Counted from the first letter of the stretch, positions 23,380 to 32,289 are shown. The stretch is DNA of 64,000 nt from Prauserella marina (GCF_002240355.1 NZ_CP016353.1:62001-126000); one strand, 5' to 3'. Numbers and translations: made by a program. Notes: generated from the sequence alone by a model not told the origin.

Positions 23380-23421
23380 GGCCCACCCGGCGAATTGTCC
23401 ACAATGGATGCCGGGCGGGCC
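23380..23421. terminator. Terminator-like hairpin between convergent genes
   Basis: GGCCCACCCGGC (23380-23391) pairs with GCCGGGCGGGCC (23410-23421), 11 of 12 bases, enclosing a smaller ATTGT/ACAAT stem. It lies between the stops at 23371 and 23429. Confidence 0.55.
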
Positions 23422-23428
23422 GGCGTGC

Positions 23429-24187
23429 TTACCGGGGTGCCATGCGCAGCGAACCGTCGAGACGGATGACCTCGCCGTTGAGGTAGTCGTGCTCGACGAT
23501 GTCGATGGCGAGCTGTGCGTATTCATCCGGCCGGGCAAGGCGTTTCGGGAAGGGCACGCCTGCGGCGAGGCCCGCCCTGAACTCGTCGCTCACGGTGGCG
23601 AGCATCGGGGTGTCGACGATTCCGGGCGCGATGGTCATCACGCGGATGCCCTGCGAGGCCAGGTCGCGGGCAGCGGGGAGGGTCAGGCCGACGATGCCGC
23701 CTTTCGATGCCGAGTAGGCGACCTGCCCGATCTGGCCGTCGTAGGCCGCGACCGACGCTGTGTTGATCATGACCCCGCGCTGGTCGTCGGCGAGCGGTTC
23801 GGTTTTGGCGATGGCCTCCGCCGCGACGGTGACGACGTTGAAGGTGCCGATCAGGTTGATCTCGACGACCTTGCGGAACAGGTCGAGGTCGTGCGCTCCC
23901 CGCTTGGAGAGGATCCTGGCCGATGGCCCGATGCCAGCGCAGTTGACCACGGTGCGCAGCGGGACGCCGGAACTCGCCGCGGTCTCGACACCGGAACGCA
24001 CCTGGTCGGGATCGGTCACGTCGGTTTCGACGTAGCTGATGCCCTCGACCTGCTCCGCGTTCTGGATGGCTGGACCGAGGTCGAGGGCGAACACGCGAGC
24101 GCCCTTCGCGGCGAGCGCCTTCGCGGTCGCGCCGCCCAGTCCGGAAGCGCCGCCCGTGACGATGGCTGCGGTGTCGGCGATCTGCAT
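23429..24187 (-). CDS. SDR family NAD(P)-dependent oxidoreductase (3-hydroxyacyl-CoA dehydrogenase type II-like), 252 aa
   Basis: Classical short-chain dehydrogenase. Cofactor motif TGGASGLG at residues 11-18, acidic D36 after the second strand (NAD preference), N82-C-A-G, catalytic S145, Y158 and K162 (AYSASK). The SDR layout and the C-terminal MTIAPGIVDTPML resemble HSD17B10-type 3-hydroxyacyl-CoA dehydrogenases of beta-oxidation or branched-chain catabolism. The start is ATG 24187, with AGGAG upstream, rather than the longer frame to 24211. It converges on the nuclease gene. Confidence 0.9.
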   Translation of the reverse strand: MQIADTAAIVTGGASGLGGATAKALAAKGARVFALDLGPAIQNAEQVEGISYVETDVTDPDQVRSGVETAASSGVPLRTVVNCAGIGPSARILSKRGAHDLDLFRKVVEINLIGTFNVVTVAAEAIAKTEPLADDQRGVMINTASVAAYDGQIGQVAYSASKGGIVGLTLPAARDLASQGIRVMTIAPGIVDTPMLATVSDEFRAGLAAGVPFPKRLARPDEYAQLAIDIVEHDYLNGEVIRLDGSLRMAPR

Positions 24188-24276
24188 GTGCTGTCCTCTC
24201 CTACGTGGCAAAACCCGCCACTAGGTTAACGCTCGTTCGCGTAGATTCGGCCCCGCACTGTGGCCGTGCTCACGGT

Positions 24277-24296
24277 GGCTCACCGGGTGGTGAGCC
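24277..24296. repeat. 8-bp inverted repeat in SDR / GGT divergent region
   Basis: GGCTCACC (24277-24284) and GGTGAGCC (24289-24296) around GGGT. It lies about 90 bp upstream of the SDR start and 150 bp upstream of the GGT-like gene. A possible operator for either gene. Confidence 0.4.
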
Positions 24297-24415
24297 GACG
24301 TCGCTTTGGTGGAGAGTTGCCGCCAACCTGGGCGAATAACGCACAATGTCCCTGTTCAGGGCGTTGCTCCCAGGAAATCCGCGATTACACGTAGATTTCG
24401 AACCGTTACCGTTAG

Positions 24416-24445
24416 TTGAGCAAACAAAGCTTTCGCGTTTAGGGT
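24416..24445 (+). promoter_or_regulatory. Promoter with -35 TTGAGC and -10 TAGGGT, leaderless
   Basis: TTGAGC (24416-24421), 18-bp spacer, TAGGGT (24440-24445), then six bases to GTG 24452. The clearest promoter in the window. The 18 bases from TAGGGT through the start codon are identical to those at the P450 gene (minus strand, 56290 down to 56273). Confidence 0.6.
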
Positions 24446-24451
24446 CGGCGG

Positions 24452-26227
24452 GTGTTCACAACCAGACCTGAGCTCGTCGGTACGCGCGGCATGGTGGCCT
24501 CGACGCATTGGCTTGCCTCCTCCGCGGGGATGGCGGTACTCGAAGACGGCGGCAACGCCTTCGATGCCGCCGTCGCGGCCGGGTTCGTGCTCCAGGTCGC
24601 GGAACCGCATCTCAACGGGCCGGCCGGTCAGGTTCCCGCGCTCTTCGCGACCGCCTCGAACCGCACGCCGAGGGTGCTGTGCGGTCAGGGCGTCGCTCCC
24701 GCCGCCGCGACTCCCGAGTACTACGCCGATCTCGGTCTCGACCTGATTCCCGGCAGCGGCCTGCTTTCCGCGACCGTGCCGGGAGCATGGGACGCCTGGC
24801 TGCTGCTCTTGCGCGATCACGGAACCAAGCGACTGCGGGATGTGCTGTCCTACGCCATTTCCTATGCGTGGAACGGTGTTCCCGTCGTTCCCACGATGAC
24901 CCAGACGATCGACTCGGTCGCCGAACTGTTCGCCGTCCACTGGCCGAGTTCGGCGCGGCTATGGTTGCCTGCCGGTGAGACACCGGCGCCAGGATCCTTG
25001 CACCGCAACCCGACCCTCGCTCGTACCTGGCAGCGCCTGCTCGGCGAGGCCGAGCAGGCGCAGGGAAGGGAAGCGCAGATCGACGCCGCGAGGAGGGCGT
25101 GGTCGCACGGGTTCGTCGCCGAGACCATCGGTGCGTTCTGCGAGACGGCCTACCGCGACGATTCCGGGGCGGCGCACGCCGGACTGCTCACGGCTGCCGA
25201 CCTCGCCTCGTGGGAGGCGACCTACGAGGACGCGGTGATCACCGAGTTCGACGACTGCACGCTCGTGAAGTGCGGGCCGTGGACGCAGGGGCCCGTGCTG
25301 GCGCAGCAACTCCGGTTGCTGGAAGGCTTTCGCGACGAGCTGTCCTATGTGGATGGAGTGCCGACGGCGGCGACGATCCACCTCGCGACCGAGTGCGCGA
25401 AACTTGCCTTCGCCGACAGGGAAGCCTGGTACGGCGACACCGGCGAGGTCGACCTCGACCTCCTGCTTTCGGCGGACTACGCGGCGCAGCGGCGGAAACT
25501 CGTCGGTGACACCGCGTGCGCCGAATTGCGACCTGGCGGGCCGGCCCCGGTGTTGCCGAAGATCCTCGCCGAAACGCTCGGCGGCCAGCCCGCGATGGGC
25601 CCGCACGGCGAACCGGTGGTGAACCGTGCCGGAACGACGAGGGGAGACACCGTCCACATCGACGTGGTCGACGCCGATGGCAACATGGTGTCGGCGACGC
25701 CGTCCGGCGGCTGGTTGCAGTCCTCGCCGACCATTCCCGAACTGGGTTTCTGTCTCGATTCGCGGGCGCAGATGTTCTGGCTCGAACAGGGCTTGCCCAA
25801 CTCGCTCGCGCCGGGCAAGCGGCCCCGCATCACGCTGTCGCCTTCGATGACGTTGCGGGGAGGGGAGCCGACGCTCGCCTTCGGCACGCCAGGTGGTGAT
25901 CAGCAGGACCAGTGGCAACTCTGCTTCCTGCTCGCTCACAAAATCGCCGAGATGAATCTCCAGCAGGCGATCGACGCTCCCGCGTGGCACAGCACGGCTT
26001 TTCCCAGTTCGTTCTATCCGCGACCGTGGACCGAACGCGGGCTCGTGGTGGAGTCGCGGGTCGGCGAGCCGGTGCTCGCCCAACTAGCCGACCGTGGTCA
26101 CGACATCGTCGTCGCGGGGCCGTGGGAACTCGGAAGGCTTTCCGCCGTTTCCCGCGACCCCGCGAGCGGGATCCTGCGTGCCGCGGCCAACGCCAGAGGT
26201 ATGCAGGGTTACGCCGTCGGGCGCTGA
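24452..26227 (+). CDS. Gamma-glutamyltransferase family protein (Ntn hydrolase), 591 aa
   Basis: Enzyme of the gamma-glutamyltranspeptidase superfamily, which matures by self-cleavage. The probable nucleophile is T400 (G-D-T-V-H-I-D-V-V-D), following the normal long N-terminal subunit. Family landmarks: RGMVASTHWLASSAGMAVLEDGGNAFDAAVA near the start, and FGTPGGDQQDQW and INLQQAIDAP-like MNLQQAIDAPAWH at the end. There is no signal peptide, so it is cytoplasmic, unlike secreted GGT; a role such as glutathione-analogue or gamma-glutamyl compound breakdown, or an acylase-like activity, is possible. Only four bases separate its stop from the convergent SnoaL-like gene. Confidence 0.87.
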   Translation: MFTTRPELVGTRGMVASTHWLASSAGMAVLEDGGNAFDAAVAAGFVLQVAEPHLNGPAGQVPALFATASNRTPRVLCGQGVAPAAATPEYYADLGLDLIPGSGLLSATVPGAWDAWLLLLRDHGTKRLRDVLSYAISYAWNGVPVVPTMTQTIDSVAELFAVHWPSSARLWLPAGETPAPGSLHRNPTLARTWQRLLGEAEQAQGREAQIDAARRAWSHGFVAETIGAFCETAYRDDSGAAHAGLLTAADLASWEATYEDAVITEFDDCTLVKCGPWTQGPVLAQQLRLLEGFRDELSYVDGVPTAATIHLATECAKLAFADREAWYGDTGEVDLDLLLSADYAAQRRKLVGDTACAELRPGGPAPVLPKILAETLGGQPAMGPHGEPVVNRAGTTRGDTVHIDVVDADGNMVSATPSGGWLQSSPTIPELGFCLDSRAQMFWLEQGLPNSLAPGKRPRITLSPSMTLRGGEPTLAFGTPGGDQQDQWQLCFLLAHKIAEMNLQQAIDAPAWHSTAFPSSFYPRPWTERGLVVESRVGEPVLAQLADRGHDIVVAGPWELGRLSAVSRDPASGILRAAANARGMQGYAVGR

Positions 26228-26231
26228 ACTC

Positions 26232-26600
26232 TCACGAAGGGTCTTCGGCGATCACCCAGTATTCGGTGAACCGGCCGGATTCGTGCCGGAGCAGGTCATG
26301 GCCGTGGAACTCGACCGGCGAACCCTGATAGCTGCCCTTTCCTCGCCACCTGGCCGCGATGAGGTCGCCATCGCCGATGGGCCCGACAACGGCCTCGAAG
26401 GTCAGCTCGTCGAACATCTCCCTGCCCTCGCGGATGACCGCCGCGAGTTCGTCGGGGCCGTGGACGAGGCCGGGTCTTCCCGGCCAGCTTCCGACGAAAT
26501 CGGGTGCGACGACCTCGGCCGCGATTCCTTCCAAAGTGGACAGGTTGCCGTTCCACAGTTCGCCGAGCCAGCGTTGGTACAGCGTGCTCGCCTCGCTCAT
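26232..26600 (-). CDS. SnoaL/NTF2-like protein, 122 aa
   Basis: Small alpha+beta barrel protein of the SnoaL-like (NTF2) superfamily: LYQRWLGELWNGNLSTLEGIAAEVVAPDFVGSWPG is the helical cone, then beta strands with EMFDELTFEAVVGPIGDGDLIAARWRGKGSYQGSP and EFHGHDLLRHESGRFTEYWVIAED. Such proteins are polyketide cyclases, isomerases or binding proteins. ATG 26600 overlaps the VOC stop (ATGA), so the two are coupled and the ORF start at 26615 is not used. Third gene of an ECF-VOC-SnoaL unit. Confidence 0.85.
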   Translation of the reverse strand: MSEASTLYQRWLGELWNGNLSTLEGIAAEVVAPDFVGSWPGRPGLVHGPDELAAVIREGREMFDELTFEAVVGPIGDGDLIAARWRGKGSYQGSPVEFHGHDLLRHESGRFTEYWVIAEDPS

Positions 26601-27499
26601 GCCTGCCACAACCAAAACTCGATTCCCTGGTTGTCGACGCAGTCGGCGGTGCGCCCGTACGGTTCCTGCTTGACTTCCCTCACCTGACCCTCACTGTTCC
26701 TCACTCGCGTCACCGCGGCGTCCAGATCGTCCACCGCGTACATCAACTTCCAACCGTCGTAGGACTGCCCGCCCCACAGACCGGAGTCGGGAAGTCCGCT
26801 GCCTTCGATGCGCGATGCCCTCGGCACCCTGCCCTCACCGAACTGCCAGCCCAGTACCGCGCCGTAGAACGCCTTCGCGGCTTCGTCGTCGCCGACCGTG
26901 AGGGTGAAGTAGCCCGCTTCTCCGTGCCGTGGGTTGGCGACCCCTGCCGACGAGGAGCGGGGGGCGAGGCTGACCAGCCAGCGCTGACCGTAGGGATCGC
27001 GGATCGAACCGGAAAGCCCGTGCCCGGTATCGGCGACCTCACCGATCTGCTCGGCGCCCCGCGCCACCGCCCTGCGCACGGTTGCCTCCACGTCGGGCAC
27101 CTCGACCCGAAGCGAGGCGCCTCCGTCGCCTGCGACGTGCCCGATCTCGGGGAACTCCTCCGCGAGCATCAGCACGGAGTCGCCGATCGCGACCTCCGCG
27201 TGCCCGATCCTGCCGTCCGGCATCACGATCGGCTCCGCCCTGCGGGTCGCGCCGAACACCTCGACATAGAAGTCGAGCGCCTCTCGTGCGTCCGGCACCG
27301 CGAGATACGGCGTCAGTGAATGCACCTGTGCCTGTGTCGTCGGCTCCGTCGTCGTCATGTCTCCTCCGTTCAGTACCGCGGCCCTGAGCGCGTCGCGCAG
27401 CTCCGCTGCGAAAACCGGGTCGGGAGCGACAGGCTGGGCAGGCAGCCGGAGGGCATCGAATGGATCGCCGAACGAGTCAGTCGAGTCAGTCACGGTCAC
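26597..27499 (-). CDS. Double-VOC (glyoxalase-like) protein, 300 aa
   Basis: Two vicinal-oxygen-chelate domains: VHSLTPYLAVPDAREALDFYVEVFGAT to GQRWLVSLA (about 60-175), and EAGYFTLTVGDDEAAKAFYGAVLGWQF to GIEFWLWQA (about 190-300). Possible metal ligands are few (H, E in GIEFW), so binding or metal-free function is possible. The 50-residue N-terminal extension (FDALRLPAQPVAPDPVFAAELRDAL) is of a type seen in VOC proteins encoded next to ECF sigma factors. GTG 27499 overlaps the sigma gene. Confidence 0.85.
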   Translation of the reverse strand: MTVTDSTDSFGDPFDALRLPAQPVAPDPVFAAELRDALRAAVLNGGDMTTTEPTTQAQVHSLTPYLAVPDAREALDFYVEVFGATRRAEPIVMPDGRIGHAEVAIGDSVLMLAEEFPEIGHVAGDGGASLRVEVPDVEATVRRAVARGAEQIGEVADTGHGLSGSIRDPYGQRWLVSLAPRSSSAGVANPRHGEAGYFTLTVGDDEAAKAFYGAVLGWQFGEGRVPRASRIEGSGLPDSGLWGGQSYDGWKLMYAVDDLDAAVTRVRNSEGQVREVKQEPYGRTADCVDNQGIEFWLWQA

Positions 27500-28028
27500 C
27501 CTCCCTTCCCTCGTGTCCCTGATGTCTCTTGTAGTTCTGGCGGAAGGCGTTGCGGGCCCTGACCAGCAGCGCCTCGGTCGCGTGCACGGTGCGATCGAGC
27601 TGCCGTGCCACCTCGGCGACCCCCAGCCCGTCCAGGTAGCGCAGGGTCAGCGCGGCCCTGTGTTGTGGCCCCAGCTCAGCCAGCACCTGCCTGGCGAACA
27701 GGGTGTCCAGCTCGCCAGGCCACGGGTCGGTTTCCTCCTGCTCCGTGTTGTGCACGAGCCGCAGGCCCCTTTCCTCGCGTTCTCGTCTGCGCCAGTGATC
27801 GACGAGCTTGTTTCGCGCGATGCCGACGAGCCAGGCGGTGCTGATCACGCCGGGATCGCGCCTCCTGCACGTCTGCACGGCTCCGAGAAAGGTCTCCGAG
27901 GTCAGTTCCTCCGCCAGTGAGCGGTTTCCGCAACGGGCCAGCAGGTAGCCATACACCTCCGGCAACGCCTGCTCGTAGAGGTTGAGCAGCGCGAATGCCG
28001 GATCCGGCCGCATCCGTGGTTCCGTCAC
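27486..28028 (-). CDS. ECF RNA polymerase sigma factor, about 180 aa
   Basis: Extracytoplasmic-function sigma factor. Region 2: LLNLYEQALPEVYGYLLARC, LAEELTSETFLGAV (2.2), ISTAWLVGIARNKLVDHWRRR (2.3-2.4). Region 4: LGPQHRAALTLRYLDGLGVAEVARQLDRTVHATEALLVRARNAFRQ. GTG 28028 is chosen because the residues upstream are non-conserved and overlap the divergent oxidoreductase promoter; ATG 28013 is an alternative. No anti-sigma gene follows; instead VOC and SnoaL-like genes overlap it, suggesting control by a small-molecule-binding partner. Confidence 0.87.
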   Translation of the reverse strand: MTEPRMRPDPAFALLNLYEQALPEVYGYLLARCGNRSLAEELTSETFLGAVQTCRRRDPGVISTAWLVGIARNKLVDHWRRREREERGLRLVHNTEQEETDPWPGELDTLFARQVLAELGPQHRAALTLRYLDGLGVAEVARQLDRTVHATEALLVRARNAFRQNYKRHQGHEGREGDRD

Positions 28029-28109
28029 ACCCCCATCGTCGTTCGGCGGAAAGGGTCTCCGACGCCCCTGCCGCGTTTTTTCACGCTTTTCGTGGACTTT
28101 TCGCCCGGC

Positions 28110-28115
28110 TAGCTT
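28110..28115 (+). promoter_or_regulatory. -10 element TAGCTT, leaderless start
   Basis: TAGCTT ends seven bases before ATG 28123; there is no ribosome site. Confidence 0.45.
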
Positions 28116-28122
28116 GGTCGGC

Positions 28123-30234
28123 ATGGCCACGACGCATCACCACACGTGCACGCTCTGCGAGGCCACCTGCGGAATTACCGTTTCCGTCGACGGCGGAAGG
28201 GTGACCGCGATCAGGGGAGACGAGCTGGATCCGCTTTCGCGCGGTTTTCTGTGCCCGAAAGGGGTCGCGCTGGCCGACGTGCACCACGACCCGGACCGGT
28301 TACGCCGCCCGATCGTCAGGTCCGGTGACGACTGGTTCGAGACGAGCTGGGACGCGGCCTTCGAGTTGGTCGCCGCGGGACTCACGGAGACCCGCCGCGA
28401 GCACGGCAAGGATGCGCTCGCCGTCTACCAGGGCAATCCCACCGCCCACAACCTCGGGTTGTTGCTGTTCGGGCAGCCGTTCTTCCGTTCGCTGGGCACG
28501 AGGAACCGGTATTCGGCCACCTCGCTGGACCAGTTGCCGCACATGCTGGCCGCGCTGGAGATGTTCGGTAACCAGTTGCTCATGCCGGTGCCGGACGTCG
28601 ACCGCACGGATCTGTTCGTCTGCTTCGGAGGAAACCCCGCCGTTTCGGCTGGCAGCATCATGACGGCACCGGACATCAGGGCCAGGCTCAGGGCCGTGCG
28701 CAAGGTCGTCGTGGTCGACCCACGGCGCACCGAGACCGCGCGACTTGCCGACGAGCACCTGTTCATCAGGCCGGGAACGGACGCGTTGTTGCTGTTGTCG
28801 CTGATCAACGTGGTGTTCGCCGAGCGAAGGGAATGCACGGGACGGCTCACGTCCAGGCTCGTCGGCTTCGACATCATGCGCGAGGTGGCCTCGGGCTTCG
28901 CGCCGGAGGTGACGGCACCGGTCACCGGCGTCGATCCGGGCCGGGTTCGGGCGCTGGCAAGGGAAATCGCGGGCACGCCACGCGCCGTCGTCTACGGCAG
29001 GGTCGGGGTCTGTACCCAGGAGTTCGGTGGGCTCGCGACCTGGCTCGTCGTCGTGCTCAACGCGTTGACGGGGCACCTCGACGAGCCGGGCGGCGCCATG
29101 TTCACGACGCCAGCCGTCGACGTGCTGCCGCTGTCCTCGCTGACCGGACAGCGAGGCGGTTTCGGCAGGTACCACAGCAGGGTGCGCCGACTTCCCGAAT
29201 TCGACGGAGAACTGCCGGTCTCGACGCTTGCCGACGAGATCGAGACACCGGGAAGGGGACAGGTGCGGGCCTTGATCACCGTGGCAGGCAACCCGGTGCT
29301 TTCCTCGCCGAACGGACGCAGGCTCGACACGGCGTTGGCCGGGCTGGATTTCATGGTGTCCATCGACCCTTACCTCAACGAGACGACAAGGCACGCCGAC
29401 GTCATTCTTCCTCCGACCGTCCACTTGGAACGGTCGCACTACGAACTCGGCCTGGCCAACTATGCCGTTCGCAACACGGCGCGCTACTCGCCGCCGGTCG
29501 TCGAGCGGGCATCCGATCAGCGGCACGACTGGGAAATCGTGTTGCAGCTCGCCAGCAGGGTGCTCGGCGGTGGCGCGCTCGCGAGGACGCTCGGCGGATT
29601 CGGTCCCGAACCATTGCTGTCGCTTGGGTTGCTCGCAGGGCCGCACGGCCTTCGAAAGCTCCACAAAGGACTTTCGCTTGGGTCGCTCAAACGACGGCCG
29701 CACGGCGTCGACCTCGGCCCGCTCGAACGCAGGCTGCCCGCAAGGCTCGCCACCCGAGGCAAGAAGATCAACCTGGTTCCCAAGATCTACCTCGACGACG
29801 TGCCGAGGCTGCGTGCGCTGCTCGACCGGCCGGTGCGCGACGGTCTCGTCCTCATCGGAAGACGTCAGGTGCGGAGCAACAACTCCTGGATGCATAACAG
29901 CGAACGCCTCGTCAAAGGAAAGGACCGCTGCACACTGCTCGTGCACCCCGACGACGCAGATGAGCGCGGCCTCGCCGATGGCGATCTCGCGGTGTTGTCC
30001 TCGGCGGTCGGCACGATCGAGGTTCCCGTGGAGATCACCGACACCGTGATGAGGGGAGTCGTGAGTCTCCCGCACGGCTGGGGGCACGACAGGAAGGGAA
30101 CCCGGTTGCGGGTCGCGGAACGGCACCCGGGAGTCAGCGTCAACGACGTGACCGACGAACGGCTCGTGGACGAGCTGACCGGTGCGGCCGTGCTGTCGGG
30201 GATTCCGGTGAGCCTCGCGGCCCCGAGCTACTGA
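28123..30234 (+). CDS. Molybdopterin-dependent oxidoreductase (DMSO reductase family), 703 aa
   Basis: Mo/W-bis-MGD enzyme with an N-terminal [4Fe-4S] motif C9-x2-C12-x3-C16-x27-C44. Molybdopterin-binding landmarks follow: VYQGNPTAHNLGLL, DLFVCFGGNPAVSAG, VVVDPRRTETARLADEH, FIRPGTDALLLLSL, and the C-terminal molydop_binding segment (VRSNNSWMHNSERLVKGKDRCTLLVHPDDADERGL ... SLPHGWGHDR). No Tat signal, so cytoplasmic. ATG 28123 starts directly at the Fe-S domain. No electron-transfer or membrane subunit is adjacent, so it is an orphan of the formate dehydrogenase/assimilatory reductase type; substrate unknown. Confidence 0.9.
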   Translation: MATTHHHTCTLCEATCGITVSVDGGRVTAIRGDELDPLSRGFLCPKGVALADVHHDPDRLRRPIVRSGDDWFETSWDAAFELVAAGLTETRREHGKDALAVYQGNPTAHNLGLLLFGQPFFRSLGTRNRYSATSLDQLPHMLAALEMFGNQLLMPVPDVDRTDLFVCFGGNPAVSAGSIMTAPDIRARLRAVRKVVVVDPRRTETARLADEHLFIRPGTDALLLLSLINVVFAERRECTGRLTSRLVGFDIMREVASGFAPEVTAPVTGVDPGRVRALAREIAGTPRAVVYGRVGVCTQEFGGLATWLVVVLNALTGHLDEPGGAMFTTPAVDVLPLSSLTGQRGGFGRYHSRVRRLPEFDGELPVSTLADEIETPGRGQVRALITVAGNPVLSSPNGRRLDTALAGLDFMVSIDPYLNETTRHADVILPPTVHLERSHYELGLANYAVRNTARYSPPVVERASDQRHDWEIVLQLASRVLGGGALARTLGGFGPEPLLSLGLLAGPHGLRKLHKGLSLGSLKRRPHGVDLGPLERRLPARLATRGKKINLVPKIYLDDVPRLRALLDRPVRDGLVLIGRRQVRSNNSWMHNSERLVKGKDRCTLLVHPDDADERGLADGDLAVLSSAVGTIEVPVEITDTVMRGVVSLPHGWGHDRKGTRLRVAERHPGVSVNDVTDERLVDELTGAAVLSGIPVSLAAPSY

Positions 30235-30306
30235 TCCCTCTCGCGCGGGAGGGAACCCGCTCCCACGCGGGATCCGGCGGTGCGTCTCCTGCTCGACGCT
30301 GGCCGT

Positions 30307-31170
30307 ATGACACCACTACGCGCCACCGTCAGCTACGCGGTCATCCTCGGTACCCTGCCGTATCTGACGCTCAAGGTGAGCTGGCTGACCGGCGGCAGAC
30401 TCGGTATCGCGGACCCGGAACTCATGAATTCCCCCGCGTTGTTCACGGCCAACCTGGTCACCGGCGGCATGGATCTCGTGGCCATCGTGATCGCGCTGGC
30501 GCTGACCCACCGGTGGGGGCAGAAATTGCCCGCCTGGCTCGTGCTCTTTCCCGCGTGGGTCGGCACCGGCTTCCTGCTGCCGATCGTGTTGTCCAGTCCG
30601 GCCATCGGCATGGACTTCGTCACCAACGGCACCGGTGGTACCGCGCTCGAACCGTGGGTCACGCCCGTCGTCTATGCCAGCTTCACCTGGCAGGGTGTCA
30701 CGCTGCTCGCCGCCTTCACCCTCTACGTGAGGTCGCGCTGGCCGCACGTCTTCCGGCACGGCGAGGTGACGAGTGGCGACCTCGGTCCCCGTGGCCTCGC
30801 CGGTGCGGTCCTCGCCGTCGTGGCCTGCGGTTTTCACGTCACCTGGGCGATCACGGGTGATCTCACGCCGACGCTGCGGGTCGTCAACGTCGTTCACGGA
30901 GCCCTCGCGCTCGCCGCCGCCGTGGGCATTCTCGCGCTCTCCAGCCGGTTCAGGGGAAGTGCCACGGTCGCGGTGTGGATCGGCTCGGCCGGCATGTTCT
31001 CGTGGGGCATGTGGACGGCGGTCACCGAGCTCGGTGATCTCGGGGCGCTCGTTCAGCTCGGCAAGGGGATCGGCGGGGTGCTGCTGGGGCTCGCGCTGCT
31101 GGATAAGGCACGTGACGTAGCGCGGGGACGCGCTTCTCAGCCGACGCGGACCCCCGTGGCCCCGGGGTAG
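30307..31170 (+). CDS. Multi-pass membrane protein, 287 aa
   Basis: Unknown integral membrane protein with about seven or eight helices (TVSYAVILGTLPYLTLKVSWL, GGMDLVAIVIALALTHRW, LVLFPAWVGTGFLLPIVLS, GLAGAVLAVVACGFHVTWAI and others). A long extracellular loop (SSPAIGMDFVTNGTGGTALEPWV) follows helix 3. ATG 30307 is favoured over GTG 30280, though neither has a good ribosome site. Its stop codon is inside the -10 box of the downstream sensor kinase. Function not predictable. Confidence 0.75.
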   Translation: MTPLRATVSYAVILGTLPYLTLKVSWLTGGRLGIADPELMNSPALFTANLVTGGMDLVAIVIALALTHRWGQKLPAWLVLFPAWVGTGFLLPIVLSSPAIGMDFVTNGTGGTALEPWVTPVVYASFTWQGVTLLAAFTLYVRSRWPHVFRHGEVTSGDLGPRGLAGAVLAVVACGFHVTWAITGDLTPTLRVVNVVHGALALAAAVGILALSSRFRGSATVAVWIGSAGMFSWGMWTAVTELGDLGALVQLGKGIGGVLLGLALLDKARDVARGRASQPTRTPVAPG

Positions 31171-31173
31171 CTT
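31168..31173 (+). promoter_or_regulatory. -10 element TAGCTT, leaderless start
   Basis: TAGCTT (its TAG is also the stop codon of the upstream gene) ends six bases before GTG 31180. Confidence 0.5.
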
Positions 31174-31179
31174 CAAGGC

Positions 31180-32289
31180 GTGTTCGCGGAAAGACGGCTG
31201 ATGACCGACGTACTCGGTGCGCTCGCGCTGAGTGTCTTCGTCATCGGTATCACGACGGTCGCCGCGATACACCAGCCGGAAGCGAACTCACTGTGGATCG
31301 GCGGCTACGCGTTGCTCGCCGGTGCCGCACTGCCGCTGCTCGTGCGCGGGAAATACCCACTGATCGTCTTCGCGGTGTCGATCGTGTGCACGTTGATCTA
31401 CTACTGGACCGGGTACCCCGGCGGCCCGGCGATTCTGCTTCCCGCGCTCGCGCTCTACACGCTCACCACGGTGCGAGGGGTGCTGGTCGCCGGTATCGCG
31501 GGAGCGACGGTACTGGTCGCGAGCTACATCGCCTTCGTAGCCTCCGGCAGGGGCTGGCTACCCGGCGCTCCCTCGGCCGGCTTCGTCGCCGGTATCGCGG
31601 CCGTCATCGGTATCGGCGCGGCGGTGCGGAGCAGGAAAGCCGCGACCAAGGCGAACCGCGAGCAGCGTGAAGAGCACGAACGGCGACTGGCCGAGCAGGA
31701 ACGCCTGCGGATCGCTCGCGAGGTGCACGACGTCGTCGCCCACAGCCTTGCGATGATCAACGTGCAGGCCGGGGTCGCCGCACACGTCGCAGACCGGAGG
31801 CCGGAGCAGGCGAAAGAGGCACTGCGCAACATCAAGTCGGCGAGCGCGGAAGCACTCGCCGACCTGAGGGCGACGCTCGCCGTCCTGCGCTCAGCCGATG
31901 CGACGGCACCCGCGCCCAGCCTGCGCATGCTCGACGAGTTGCTCGATCACGCGCGAGCGGCCGGATTCGCGGTAACGGTCCACGGCGAAAGCGGAGAACT
32001 GCCCGCTCCCGTCGACGCGGCGGCCTACCGCATCCTCCAGGAGTCGCTGACCAACGTGGCCAGGCACGCGGACAACGCCCGTGCCGTCGAGATCAGGTTC
32101 GAGCGGGCCGACGGCGAGCTGACCCTCGTCGTCCGGGATGACGGCGAACCGCCACGGTCGCCGAAACCGGGCAACGGTCTTCGGGGAATGCGCGAGCGCG
32201 TGGACGCACTCGGTGGGAAGGTCGAAGCGGGCCCCTCCACCGAGGGCACCGGGTTCCAGGTCACGGCTGTCCTACCGGTCGAGGGATGA
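31180..32289 (+). CDS. NarL-type sensor histidine kinase, 369 aa
   Basis: Membrane sensor of the HisKA_3 class. Four or five N-terminal helices (residues 8-145) act as the input region. The phosphoacceptor is H183 in AREVHDVVAHSLAMINVQ. The HATPase_c domain follows: AYRILQESLTNVARHA (N box) and GNGLRGMRERVDALGG (G box). It lies three bases upstream of its response regulator. GTG 31180 is placed by the leaderless promoter. The signal is unknown. Confidence 0.92.
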   Translation: MFAERRLMTDVLGALALSVFVIGITTVAAIHQPEANSLWIGGYALLAGAALPLLVRGKYPLIVFAVSIVCTLIYYWTGYPGGPAILLPALALYTLTTVRGVLVAGIAGATVLVASYIAFVASGRGWLPGAPSAGFVAGIAAVIGIGAAVRSRKAATKANREQREEHERRLAEQERLRIAREVHDVVAHSLAMINVQAGVAAHVADRRPEQAKEALRNIKSASAEALADLRATLAVLRSADATAPAPSLRMLDELLDHARAAGFAVTVHGESGELPAPVDAAAYRILQESLTNVARHADNARAVEIRFERADGELTLVVRDDGEPPRSPKPGNGLRGMRERVDALGGKVEAGPSTEGTGFQVTAVLPVEG

